From the NCBI GenBank assembly GCA_002452555.1, contig DKER01000136.1:679-17447 (forward strand): a DNA stretch of 16,769 bases, written 5' to 3'. A program made the position numbers and the translations under genes. Under the pieces are notes generated by a model. The model made no database searches and had not been told where the DNA came from. It was given only the letters and a program-made list of their open reading frames with translations. Below, piece by piece: positions 6,631 to 14,155 of the stretch (positions within the stretch are counted from its first letter, which is position 1; each line of letters opens with the position of its first letter). The DNA comes from Fidelibacterota bacterium UBA6817. Lineage in GTDB: Bacteria; Fidelibacterota; Fidelibacteria; Fidelibacterales; Fidelibacteraceae.

Positions 6631-8553
6631 ATGGTTCATCTATCACAAATAAAACTTCAATTCGGACATCAGGTAGTATTTGACAGTGCTTCGTGGAGTA
6701 TTTTTTTCGGTCAGCGGGTGGGACTTGTGGGTCCGAACGGATCGGGGAAATCCACCATATTGCGCATGTTTAACGGAGACATAACACCGGACAGCGGTCA
6801 GATCATCATTCCCCAGGACGTTACAATCGGATATCTACCTCAGCATATGGACGATTTTAATACAAATCAAACCCTGATGGATGAAGTTATGGGCGTTTTT
6901 AGTCATCTGGTAGAAGCCGAAAATGAAATGCGTGAACTTGAACACCGGATATCGGAAAAGCATACGCCGGAAGACATGAAACGGTATGACAAACTTCAGG
7001 AAATGTTTATACGGGAAGATGGCTTTACCATGGAAGTCCGGGTCAAAGAGATCCTTTTTGGGCTTGGATTTGAGGAAAAAGATCTCTCACAGTCAGTCAG
7101 AATCTTTTCAGGAGGATGGCGGATGCGAATTGCACTGGCAAAATTGTTGCTGATGCACCCTACATTGCTTTTATTGGATGAACCGACAAACCATCTTGAT
7201 ATGGAAACACTGATCTGGCTGGAAAAATTTATTGCAGATTACAGGGGTACTCTTGTGATCGTCTCTCATGACCGGTATTTTCTGGATCGAATAACAAATC
7301 ATATTGCGGAAATATACGATGGTAAAGTTCGTGTTTATACCGGTAATTATTCTGCTTACGAAGAAGCCCGGACAATGCGTTTGCTTCAACAGGAAGCTGA
7401 ACAAAAAAGCCAGGAACGGCGAATTGATCAGATTGAACGGTTTATTGAACGGTTCAGGTATAAAGCCAGCAAAGCTAAACAGGTTCAAAGCCGAATCAAA
7501 TATTTGGAGAAAATTCAGCGGACGGATGTGGAAAAACTGGGAAAATCAATCGGTTTCCAGTTTCCTAAACCGCCGCGAAGCGGTGACCCGGTTATTGCAT
7601 TTGAACATGTTCTTTTTGATTACGGCAATGGACCGGTATTCAAGGATGCTACATTCCAGATACGGCGGGGCGAAAAAGCAGCGTTGCTGGGACCCAACGG
7701 AGTGGGCAAATCAACGCTCATGAAAATCATAAGCCGGGAACTGGAACCGGGAAAAGGGAAGACCCGGTGGGGACATAATCTGGAAATGGCATATTTTGCC
7801 CAGCATCAATTGGATCAGCTTAATCAGGAATTGAATGTTCTGGATGAAGTATGGAGTCAATCTCCGGGTATAACACAAAGCAGTATCCGCAGCATGCTTG
7901 GACAGTTTCTCTTTTCCGGTGATGACGTTTTTAAACCTGTTTCAGTCCTTAGCGGCGGAGAGAAAAGCCGGATTGTTCTGCTTAAAATGATGCTGAAGAA
8001 TGCAAATTTTCTTATCATGGACGAACCGACAAACCATCTGGATATGCAAAGCAAAGAAATTCTGGCCGAAGCACTGGATGAATTCCCCGGAAGTGTCCTT
8101 ATTGTCAGTCATGACCGGTTTTTCCTCGATATGCTGGTTACAAAGATTCTCTATTTTGAAAAGGGACATGTTCGGGAATATCCCGGTAATTATTCTGAAT
8201 TTCAACAATGGTATGAAGAGAAGAATACGCCCGTTATGAATGCCTTAAAACCCGTAGAATCCAAACAGGCAAAAATTGACAGTAAAACAAGGCGCCGCCT
8301 TGAGGCTGAAGAACGGCAGAAAAAATCCCGGGAAATGAAGAAATACAAAGACCAATTAAAAAAAACAAACAGCCGGATTGAAGAATTGTCTCATGAAAAA
8401 AATGTATTGGAAATAAAAATGAGCAGTCCGGATTTTATAAAGCTCACTCCGGATGAAATGACTGCTGTAAACCGACGATATCAGGATGTTGTTAAATCGC
8501 TTGATAAACTGGAATATGAGTGGCTTGTTTTGACTGATATTATTGAAGAATAA
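6631..8553 (+). CDS. ABC-F family ATPase (Uup/YheS/YdiF-like)
   Basis: The 640-residue cytoplasmic protein has two ABC ATPase domains and no membrane segments, as expected for the ABC-F family, whose members act on ribosomes in translation or antibiotic protection. Domain 1 has Walker A GPNGSGKST (34-42), signature SGGW (160-163) and Walker B DEPTNHLD (183-190). Domain 2 has Walker A GPNGVGKS (354-361), signature SGGEK (441-445) and Walker B DEPTNHLD (464-471). A charged helical linker between them (about 245-300, FIERFRYKASKAKQVQSRI) is the ABC-F interdomain arm. A charged coiled-coil extension follows from about 550 to the end. The exact subfamily cannot be decided by eye. The ATG has no visible Shine-Dalgarno and lies 22 nt after the repeat block. 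An N-terminus of MVHLSQIKLQFG suits the family. Confidence 0.95.
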   Translation: MVHLSQIKLQFGHQVVFDSASWSIFFGQRVGLVGPNGSGKSTILRMFNGDITPDSGQIIIPQDVTIGYLPQHMDDFNTNQTLMDEVMGVFSHLVEAENEMRELEHRISEKHTPEDMKRYDKLQEMFIREDGFTMEVRVKEILFGLGFEEKDLSQSVRIFSGGWRMRIALAKLLLMHPTLLLLDEPTNHLDMETLIWLEKFIADYRGTLVIVSHDRYFLDRITNHIAEIYDGKVRVYTGNYSAYEEARTMRLLQQEAEQKSQERRIDQIERFIERFRYKASKAKQVQSRIKYLEKIQRTDVEKLGKSIGFQFPKPPRSGDPVIAFEHVLFDYGNGPVFKDATFQIRRGEKAALLGPNGVGKSTLMKIISRELEPGKGKTRWGHNLEMAYFAQHQLDQLNQELNVLDEVWSQSPGITQSSIRSMLGQFLFSGDDVFKPVSVLSGGEKSRIVLLKMMLKNANFLIMDEPTNHLDMQSKEILAEALDEFPGSVLIVSHDRFFLDMLVTKILYFEKGHVREYPGNYSEFQQWYEEKNTPVMNALKPVESKQAKIDSKTRRRLEAEERQKKSREMKKYKDQLKKTNSRIEELSHEKNVLEIKMSSPDFIKLTPDEMTAVNRRYQDVVKSLDKLEYEWLVLTDIIEE

Positions 8554-8717
8554 ATAATTGGATGTATTCATTAATATCAACGAATATGATCTGTCTCTAA
8601 CGATGAATCCTGCAGATAAGAACAAACCCTGTAAATTTTTATGACAGTAAGGCGATTTTTTATTTAAAATTCATTCGAAGAAATTTTGTTAAATAGACAA
8701 AGGATACAAATCATAAA

Positions 8718-9614
8718 ATGTCAGATCGTGATCATATTGCGAGTGATAAAAGAACCATAATAATCACTGGCGCCACATCAGGTATCGGATTGGCAACAGC
8801 GAAGATTTTAGCCGGTACGGGAGCCTTTGTTATTGGGACCGGTCGATCGGCTGAACGATGCAGAGATGCCGAGAATTCGATTCGCCGTGAGTGTCCATCC
8901 GGCAGGATCAATTATATACTTGCTGATCTGTCGTCTCAACAACAGATTCGAACTCTTGCCCGTGAAATACGATCATTGCTTGCAGATAACTTTGAAACGC
9001 CGGTAATAGATACATTGATTAATAATGCAGGGACATTTTCCGGACGTTTTACAGAGACAGAAGATGGGTTGGAAACAACTTTCGCCGTTAATCATCTTGC
9101 ACCGTTTTTATTAACACACGAACTTCTTCCGCTCCTTTCACAATCAAAGGATGGCAGGATTGTAACCGTTGGGTCAGGCTCGCATTTCCATGCAAAGATG
9201 AAATGGAACAATTTGCAATTACGCCGATTCTATTTCGGCTGGACGGCTTATAAACAGTCCAAACTGGGGAATGTCCTCTTTAGTACGGAATTTAACAGGC
9301 GATTTCTTGAAAAAAACGGTATCAGGGCTTTTGTGGCCGATCCCGGGCTGGTTCAAACAGCAATTGCCTTAAAGAACTCAGGTTTGGTCGTTAAAATGTT
9401 TTGGAAACACCATATTAAAAAAGGTGCCACTCCGGAAGAAGGTGCTGCCACCAGTGTTTATCTGGCAACCTCTCCTGAAATACATGATAATGATGCGATA
9501 TATTGGAAATATCAAAAACCCATGAACCCCAATCCCAGGGCACTTAATGCTGCTGACGCCCGTACGTTATGGGAAATTTCTTGTCGCTTATGCCACATCG
9601 ACAATTGGGGCTAA
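8718..9614 (+). CDS. Short-chain dehydrogenase/reductase (SDR), retinol-dehydrogenase-like
   Basis: This is a classical SDR of 298 residues that uses NAD(P)H in a Rossmann fold. The cofactor-binding TGATSGIG is at 17-24, NNAG at 102-105, the catalytic Ser near 153-155 (GSGSH), and the catalytic pair Tyr178/Lys182 in YKQSK. The Arg at position 41 just after the second strand (GTGRS) suggests NADP(H) preference. The context VTVGSGSH and KLGNVLFSTEF, together with an extended C-terminus (EEGAATSVYLATSPE), resembles the retinol dehydrogenase/WW-domain oxidoreductase-like branch often found as generic SDRs in bacteria. The substrate cannot be predicted. It follows the ABC-F gene after 164 nt. An AAGGA lies about 14 nt upstream of the ATG, which is rather far for a ribosome binding site. 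Confidence 0.9.
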   Translation: MSDRDHIASDKRTIIITGATSGIGLATAKILAGTGAFVIGTGRSAERCRDAENSIRRECPSGRINYILADLSSQQQIRTLAREIRSLLADNFETPVIDTLINNAGTFSGRFTETEDGLETTFAVNHLAPFLLTHELLPLLSQSKDGRIVTVGSGSHFHAKMKWNNLQLRRFYFGWTAYKQSKLGNVLFSTEFNRRFLEKNGIRAFVADPGLVQTAIALKNSGLVVKMFWKHHIKKGATPEEGAATSVYLATSPEIHDNDAIYWKYQKPMNPNPRALNAADARTLWEISCRLCHIDNWG

Positions 9615-9661
9615 ATGAGTCTCCTGAAACTATAACATTCCTTATTCAGCAACTTGATTTT

Positions 9662-9677
9662 AGTGATTTGTATCACA
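9662..9677. promoter_or_regulatory. Crp/Fnr-like palindrome upstream of the histidine kinase
   Basis: AGTGA-N6-TCACA at this position differs in one base from the Crp half-site pattern TGTGA-N6-TCACA. It lies 114 nt before the kinase start, in a 177-nt gap that otherwise holds nothing clear. No Crp/Fnr gene is in the window. A single occurrence of a ten-base pattern can be chance, so this is only a candidate operator. Confidence 0.3.
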
Positions 9678-9778
9678 CATCCATTGAACGATTGTATTGT
9701 AATGCCTTGCAGTGTTGATCGGATAATTAAAAAAAACTATGTTGTAAGTATGGTTGTTTAAAAATCACAATATGATAT

Positions 9779-9785
9779 AAGGGGA
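9779..9785 (+). promoter_or_regulatory. Ribosome binding site fixing the TTG start of the kinase
   Basis: AAGGGGA lies 6 nt before the TTG at 9792. That start keeps the first transmembrane helix, whereas later ATG codons would remove it. Confidence 0.65.
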
Positions 9786-9791
9786 ATATTA

Positions 9792-10685
9792 TTGTTAACA
9801 TCCGGTTTAGGGCACAAATCGTCAATAAAGAGCAAGGGACCACTATACATCAGTTTAATATATTTTGCTTTTGGATTCTTGTGGATTCTGTTTACGGATA
9901 AGTTCTTATATGTGATAACTGATAGTGACGTGGAATTTGCTAAATATCAAACATACAAAGGATGGGTTTTCATTCTCATGACCACAATTCTGGTCTATGT
10001 GCTGGTAAAAATATATAATGTTTATAAAGAAAAATCCCTTCAACTTCTCAGGGATAATGAAAAAATTATCCGGGAAAATCTGAAAGAAAAAGAGACGCTT
10101 CTTATGGAAATCCATCATCGGGTAAAGAATAATTTCCAGATTGTAATCAGCCTCCTGAGAATGAAAAGCAGGCTTGTAAATAATGAAATACTCACAAAAA
10201 ACACACAGGAAATTATTGATAAAATAAACGCAATTTCTATGGTTCATGACAAGCTGTATGAGACAGAATCCCTGTCGGATATTGATTTTCCATCCTATAT
10301 TCATGATGTTGTCAGGCATTTACTGATATCCTCAGAAAAGTTAGAATCCGTAAAAGTTGAGTATGATCTTGATCAAATTGTTTTGCCTATAGAAATTGCA
10401 GTTCCCTGCGGAATTCTTATAAATGAAATTATTTCCCGGATTTTGAATGATACGGTTATTCATAATAATGTCGACCTAATTGGAATTTTCATGAAAAAAG
10501 AAATTGAGAATAGATATTCGCTTATCATTGAAGACAATGGGAACCGCAAGAGTGATGACAATAAAGACTCTGATCGCCGTTTTGAAATGATGATGATCAA
10601 TATCTTAACGGACCAAATCAATGGGGATATTCAAATACATTCCACTGATAAAGGAACAAAGTATTCTATAAATTTCCCTGGATAA
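9792..10685 (+). CDS. Membrane HisKA_2-type sensor histidine kinase with degenerate ATPase domain
   Basis: The 297-residue protein has two membrane helices (about 17-34 and 57-75) with a short outer loop. The loop ends in QTYKGW, a signature seen at the start of many membrane histidine kinases. A short linker helix leads to EIHHRVKNN (106-114), the phosphoacceptor block of HisKA_2 kinases; His109 before Arg is the likely site. The C-terminal ATPase domain is recognisable (PCGILINEI, IEDNG at 246-250, ending GTKYSINFPG) but eroded. In the N-box the first Asn is present (211), while the second, Mg-binding Asn is Arg216, and the usual Lys-His are Asn-Asp. After DNG the glycine-rich lid (GxG, then GLGL) is missing. 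Kinase activity is therefore doubtful. There is no PAS domain and no adjacent response regulator. It uses a TTG start. Confidence 0.85.
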   Translation: MLTSGLGHKSSIKSKGPLYISLIYFAFGFLWILFTDKFLYVITDSDVEFAKYQTYKGWVFILMTTILVYVLVKIYNVYKEKSLQLLRDNEKIIRENLKEKETLLMEIHHRVKNNFQIVISLLRMKSRLVNNEILTKNTQEIIDKINAISMVHDKLYETESLSDIDFPSYIHDVVRHLLISSEKLESVKVEYDLDQIVLPIEIAVPCGILINEIISRILNDTVIHNNVDLIGIFMKKEIENRYSLIIEDNGNRKSDDNKDSDRRFEMMMINILTDQINGDIQIHSTDKGTKYSINFPG

Positions 10686-10719
10686 AAAATTCAGTTTAAC
10701 AAATTGAAACCGTATGATT

Positions 10720-11238
10720 TTATTTTACAAATTTGTTGCGTTCCTTTTCCAGAAATTGGAGTAACAGAGGATTTTTATAATCAGGGTATGTCCAGGGCAG
10801 TGAATGAAAATGCTTGTTTTGGTAAAAAAGTGTTACTTCAGACCAAATTCCGTGCCCCAGGTAAATACGGTGAGAATATCCTTTGGTCGTCAGAAGTGTA
10901 AAATTAAAATGGGTTAGGAATCCGGGGTCGATATTAAATGTTCGTTTTCCGTTTATCCGGTAATCGTCTTCAATTAAATTTGACTTAAGTTTATATCCTG
11001 CACTGTTTTCCAGTGAGATGTTTTTTAGGTTTAATGCATAGATTTTATAAAGATCCGGTCCCATTTCTTTTTTATAATAATCAGTGATATCACTAAATGG
11101 ATAAGGTCCAAGTATAGTCCATTCTCCGGGCATTAATTTATCCAGAAGATCCTCAATGGCGATGGATAGATGCGGGCTTTTATGAAATGTTATCGCCGTA
11201 AAAAGCATAGCTTTGGGAGGGTGAAATGTTTTTTCCAT
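10720..11238 (-). CDS. DUF4416 family protein
   Basis: The 172-residue protein shows the conserved blocks of DUF4416 (PF14385): GPYPFSDITDYYKKEMG near residues 44-60, then KLKSNLIEDDY, GKRTFNIDPGFL, TTKGYSHRIYLGHGIWSEVTL and WTYPDYKNPLLLQFLEKER. The dense His, Tyr and Asp conservation suggests an enzyme or a metal-binding protein, but the biochemical function is unknown. It has no signal peptide or membrane segment. Its ATG lies 4 nt after the stop of the radical SAM gene, with AAGAGA just upstream inside that gene's end, so the two are almost certainly co-transcribed and probably functionally linked. It is convergent with the kinase, 34 nt away. Confidence 0.88.
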   Translation of the reverse strand: MEKTFHPPKAMLFTAITFHKSPHLSIAIEDLLDKLMPGEWTILGPYPFSDITDYYKKEMGPDLYKIYALNLKNISLENSAGYKLKSNLIEDDYRINGKRTFNIDPGFLTHFNFTLLTTKGYSHRIYLGHGIWSEVTLFYQNKHFHSLPWTYPDYKNPLLLQFLEKERNKFVK

Positions 11239-11242
11239 GATT

Positions 11243-12580
11243 CTATCTCTTGATTTGCTGATTCATAGTTTTTACCATGAGTCTGATTTCTTCCCACTGA
11301 TGTCTTTCATCGGATGTATAACAATGTACGGAATTATTATGTAGCAGCGGATCATCCTCATCGGTAAAACCGGCCTTTTCAAATAAGGGCGTTCCGGGGA
11401 CAGGAGAATATGACGAAAGACTGATTCGGCTTCCTGCATTATAAACGACGTCAATCGTTTCTTTCACATCTTCCGGATCCTGCCCTGGAAGCCCCATCAT
11501 GATGTAGGTCAAAAGGTCCTCCGCTTTATATCCTGCATTATGTAAGTAATTTACTGCTTTCAAATATATTTGTCTGTTAACTTTGTCACTTATCATGTTC
11601 CTGTGTTTGTGTGTAACGGTTTCAAGACTCAGTCGTGGTTCGTGAAAGCGGGCCCGAATCATGAGTTCAGCCATTTCTTCGTCTATAAAACGAACGAAAA
11701 GTCCATTGGGAGTATGAAAAATCAATTCTCCCCATGAAGTGAAAATATTTTTTAAGAGGGGTTTGATGTGATGATCAGGATTTACAAACAAGGCATCATC
11801 ATAGAATACAAAATGGTGCACATTCCTTTCACACAACGCGAACCTTATCTGTTCCAAAATTGATGAGACAGACAATTGATGAAATGTCGGATTTAATCTG
11901 CGGCTGGCACAAAATTCACAGTTATAGGGACATCCTACAGATGAAATGAGTGGATAATGTTTTAAAACAGGATAATGGTCCCAAACTTTTTTAAAACCGT
12001 ATGCGAGGGATAGCTCATAATCATATCCAAAATTTTTCTTCAGCCATTTTTGCAATGGACTAAAATTTTGTCCTTGTATTAAAAGGTTTGGTTTTATGGT
12101 TTTTTGAGCATGATCCGGCATAAGAGTCGCATAAATTCCGCCTAAAATGAGTGGTGTTTCCGGGAAAACGTCTCTTAGAAGATTTGCTGTTTCTCTAACT
12201 CCGGTATACCAATATGTCATATGGGACGCTAGAAAAATTGCGCGGGGTGGTGACTGTAAATTCATTAAACAGTCTTTTGCTGCTTGATATGGAACTCCGT
12301 ACCGGCTGAAATACCGGGGTATATCTCCCAATATTGATGGTTTGGCAATCTTTTCCCTGAAAAAATGCCCTGTTCCGGCATCTGTATCCTTTTGATGGGG
12401 GAATGTATGTACCCACCGGGGATTATATCGATCCAACAAATCCACAACGGTTATTTCAGCAGGTCCACTCGCCATGGATTCGGCTAAATTCAATAATCCC
12501 AATGGCCTGTAAAAGAGATCATAGGCTGCAAAATCATGAATCCACGGGTTTACAAACAGCATATTGAACTTTTTTTCCAT
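11243..12580 (-). CDS. Radical SAM protein with N-terminal B12-binding-like domain
   Basis: The product of about 445 residues has a cobalamin-binding-like N-terminal half: MLFVNPWIHDFAAYDLFYRP, then IFLASHMTYWY and LILGGIYATLMPDHA. It is followed by a radical SAM barrel. The CxxxCxxC cluster that binds the 4Fe-4S centre is in GCPYNCEFC (Cys217, 221 and 224 from the ATG used here), followed by FVFYDDALF, GLFVRFIDEEMAELM and the GLPGQDPEDV motif. The opening motif FVNPWIHDFAAYD is the sort found in uncharacterised radical SAM proteins of anaerobes. The classical DxHxxG B12 motif is not visible, so cobalamin binding is uncertain. I chose the ATG at 12580; a TTG at 12613 (+11 residues) and an ATG at 12562 are alternatives, and none has a strong ribosome binding site. 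The substrate is unknown. It forms an operon with DUF4416. Confidence 0.85.
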   Translation of the reverse strand: MEKKFNMLFVNPWIHDFAAYDLFYRPLGLLNLAESMASGPAEITVVDLLDRYNPRWVHTFPHQKDTDAGTGHFFREKIAKPSILGDIPRYFSRYGVPYQAAKDCLMNLQSPPRAIFLASHMTYWYTGVRETANLLRDVFPETPLILGGIYATLMPDHAQKTIKPNLLIQGQNFSPLQKWLKKNFGYDYELSLAYGFKKVWDHYPVLKHYPLISSVGCPYNCEFCASRRLNPTFHQLSVSSILEQIRFALCERNVHHFVFYDDALFVNPDHHIKPLLKNIFTSWGELIFHTPNGLFVRFIDEEMAELMIRARFHEPRLSLETVTHKHRNMISDKVNRQIYLKAVNYLHNAGYKAEDLLTYIMMGLPGQDPEDVKETIDVVYNAGSRISLSSYSPVPGTPLFEKAGFTDEDDPLLHNNSVHCYTSDERHQWEEIRLMVKTMNQQIKR

Positions 12581-12633
12581 TTGGTAATGTAAAACAATAA
12601 AACAATGGGACAAATTTCATTTAAAAGTGTATT

Positions 12634-12655
12634 TTATGGAAACGATAATCCATAA
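12634..12655. promoter_or_regulatory. Inverted repeat between divergent radical SAM and yjbQ genes
   Basis: TTATGGA and TCCATAA are exact 7-bp inverted arms around an 8-nt spacer, placed in the short gap between the two divergent genes. The position suits an operator for one or both, but no regulator is identified. Confidence 0.3.
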
Positions 12656-12676
12656 CACTAAGCGTGAAAGGTCCCT

Positions 12677-13084
12677 ATGTTATTTACATTCCGCATTTCA
12701 ACAGACCGTTCTCTTTCTTTTACCGATATATCATCCAAAGTAAAGAAATATATCCGGGAATCAGGATGCCGGAACGGTATTGCCATTATTTTTACGCCGC
12801 ATACGACAGCAGGAATCACCATCAATGAAAATGCAGATCCTCATGTTCAGGATGATATTGCCTGGAAATTCAGGGATTTGATTCCACCGGATGAATCAGA
12901 ATATCTGCATGGAGAGAGAAACAGTCACAGTCATGTTATGTCTACTCTTACCGGAGCATCGGTCACCCTGATAATCAAAGACGGAAATCCCCTTCTGGGT
13001 GTTTGGCAGGGCATTTATTTTTGTGAATTTGATGGTCCCCGGATGCGTACGATCCATATTAAAATCATGAAAGATGTTGAATAA
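12677..13084 (+). CDS. yjbQ: YjbQ family (UPF0047), secondary thiamine-phosphate synthase-type enzyme
   Basis: The 135-residue product is full length for YjbQ/UPF0047. Its motifs are FTPHTTAGITINENADP (about 39-55), GERNSHSHVMSTL with the clustered His residues, and LGVWQGIYFCEFDGPR near the C-terminus. E. coli YjbQ has weak thiamine-phosphate synthase activity, shown by its ability to compensate for loss of ThiE, but its normal role is unclear. It is a small cytoplasmic protein with no signal peptide. AAAGG precedes the ATG by about 6 nt. The next gene begins 3 nt after its stop, so they form a two-gene unit. No thiamine genes are visible nearby. Confidence 0.94.
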   Translation: MLFTFRISTDRSLSFTDISSKVKKYIRESGCRNGIAIIFTPHTTAGITINENADPHVQDDIAWKFRDLIPPDESEYLHGERNSHSHVMSTLTGASVTLIIKDGNPLLGVWQGIYFCEFDGPRMRTIHIKIMKDVE

Positions 13085-13087
13085 TAC

Positions 13088-14155
13088 ATGATTCCTTCCT
13101 TTCCCGGATTTCCCCGGATTGTACGAACAAAAGGTTCGCCGTTTGATGCCGGAAGAGAAACCGGACAACAATTGGGTCCGACTCTCTCTGCCTACATTGA
13201 TCTTTATCTTTCTACGGGTCCGTTCCTTCATAAGAATTTTGATTTTTTACATCATTCGCAAAATGCCATGAACTTTTTAACACGACTGCCGGACCGGTTT
13301 CGTCTGGAACTGGAAGGCTTGGCATATGGAGCCCAAATATCTTTGGAACGGGTTGCAGAATGGGTTTCCGCAGAATCATGTTTGTCGCCCAAATGCAGCG
13401 GTTTTATTTTGAAGTCCGGGGGAAAAATCTGGATCGGCAGGAATAACGACCTGTGGAGCACCAAACTGTGGGGGTATGCACTGAATCGTGAAATTTTCAC
13501 CCGTATCCCGACGTTAACATTTGGCCTGGCCGGCGATGTGTTTACTGCTACGGGTTTGAACCGTGCCGGCTTATGGCTTCATTACAATTATCTGAAAGCA
13601 CCGGATTTGAATAAAGAAACACCGTATTTCACTCCCAATTATATTCAGATACCGGATATGCTGGAAACCTGCGAATCGATGAATGATGTTTCCCGTTATC
13701 TTATGGAAAAACCCCGTTCCGAAGGTATGATGCTTTTTGTTTCCGATTTCGGAAATAATGAACACGGAATTTTTGAATGTACCTGCCGGGAAACTGTTTT
13801 CAGGTCTTTGCCGGCTGATCTTGATTTTGCGTATATGGCCGGTACTAATCATTATACGGCATCCCTTTATGATAATTCGTTGGAACCGGATCGGGCAGAT
13901 TCTCTGAAACGGTATAAAAAACTTGAGAAATGTATGGAATCCTTCCGTGATTCCGGGAAAGCCCCCTGCTTCCAATCACTTAGGGCGATTCTGGCTGATG
14001 ATCAAATCGAAAAGAGAGATCATGAGTATGGAACGGTTTATGCAAATCTCTACTGTCCTGCAACACATAAGCTGTGGTATACATTTGGAGGTTACCCAGC
14101 GGCATCATGCGGGCGATGGAAAGCTGTTATGGAGCACGGGGTTCCGACGGAATGA
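13088..14155 (+). CDS. C45-family peptidase / acyl-CoA:6-APA acyltransferase-like Ntn hydrolase
   Basis: The 355-residue protein resembles the C45 (isopenicillin-N acyltransferase-like) group of N-terminal-nucleophile hydrolases. These cleave themselves to expose a catalytic Cys and act on amide bonds. The N-terminal GSPFDAGRETGQQLG and LEGLAYGAQISLERV are typical of the propeptide side. The candidate nucleophile is Cys103 in KCSGFIL, preceded by another Cys at 98, and GRNNDLW follows about 20 residues later, as in family members. Further segments are FTATGLNRAGLWLHYN and MAGTNHY. There is no signal peptide, so it is probably cytoplasmic. It follows yjbQ by 3 nt without a clear ribosome binding site. 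The substrate is unknown; penicillin metabolism should not be assumed. A general carcinine/amide hydrolase-like role is possible. Confidence 0.8.
   Translation: MIPSFPGFPRIVRTKGSPFDAGRETGQQLGPTLSAYIDLYLSTGPFLHKNFDFLHHSQNAMNFLTRLPDRFRLELEGLAYGAQISLERVAEWVSAESCLSPKCSGFILKSGGKIWIGRNNDLWSTKLWGYALNREIFTRIPTLTFGLAGDVFTATGLNRAGLWLHYNYLKAPDLNKETPYFTPNYIQIPDMLETCESMNDVSRYLMEKPRSEGMMLFVSDFGNNEHGIFECTCRETVFRSLPADLDFAYMAGTNHYTASLYDNSLEPDRADSLKRYKKLEKCMESFRDSGKAPCFQSLRAILADDQIEKRDHEYGTVYANLYCPATHKLWYTFGGYPAASCGRWKAVMEHGVPTE

Noticed and set aside
7304..7723. 139-codon plus-strand open frame within the ABC-F gene.
   Set aside because: It lies entirely inside the well-supported ABC-F frame and its translation has no family features; it is a shadow frame.
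9624..9653. CTGAA/TTCAG arms after the SDR gene as a terminator.
   Set aside because: A five-base stem with a long loop and no following T-run is not convincing.
10684..10708. Possible terminator between the convergent kinase and DUF4416 genes (stem around 10690-10708, T-run on the minus strand).
   Set aside because: The stem is short and AT-rich and has an A-C mismatch when read on the strand that carries the T-run; on the other strand it has no T-run.
10704..10901. 65-codon plus-strand frame after the kinase.
   Set aside because: It is antisense to the conserved C-terminal blocks of DUF4416 and has no ribosome binding site or recognisable protein pattern.
12581..12613. Upstream TTG extension of the radical SAM protein.
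   Set aside because: The added residues precede a typical domain start, there is no ribosome binding site, and this would shorten the already small divergent promoter gap.
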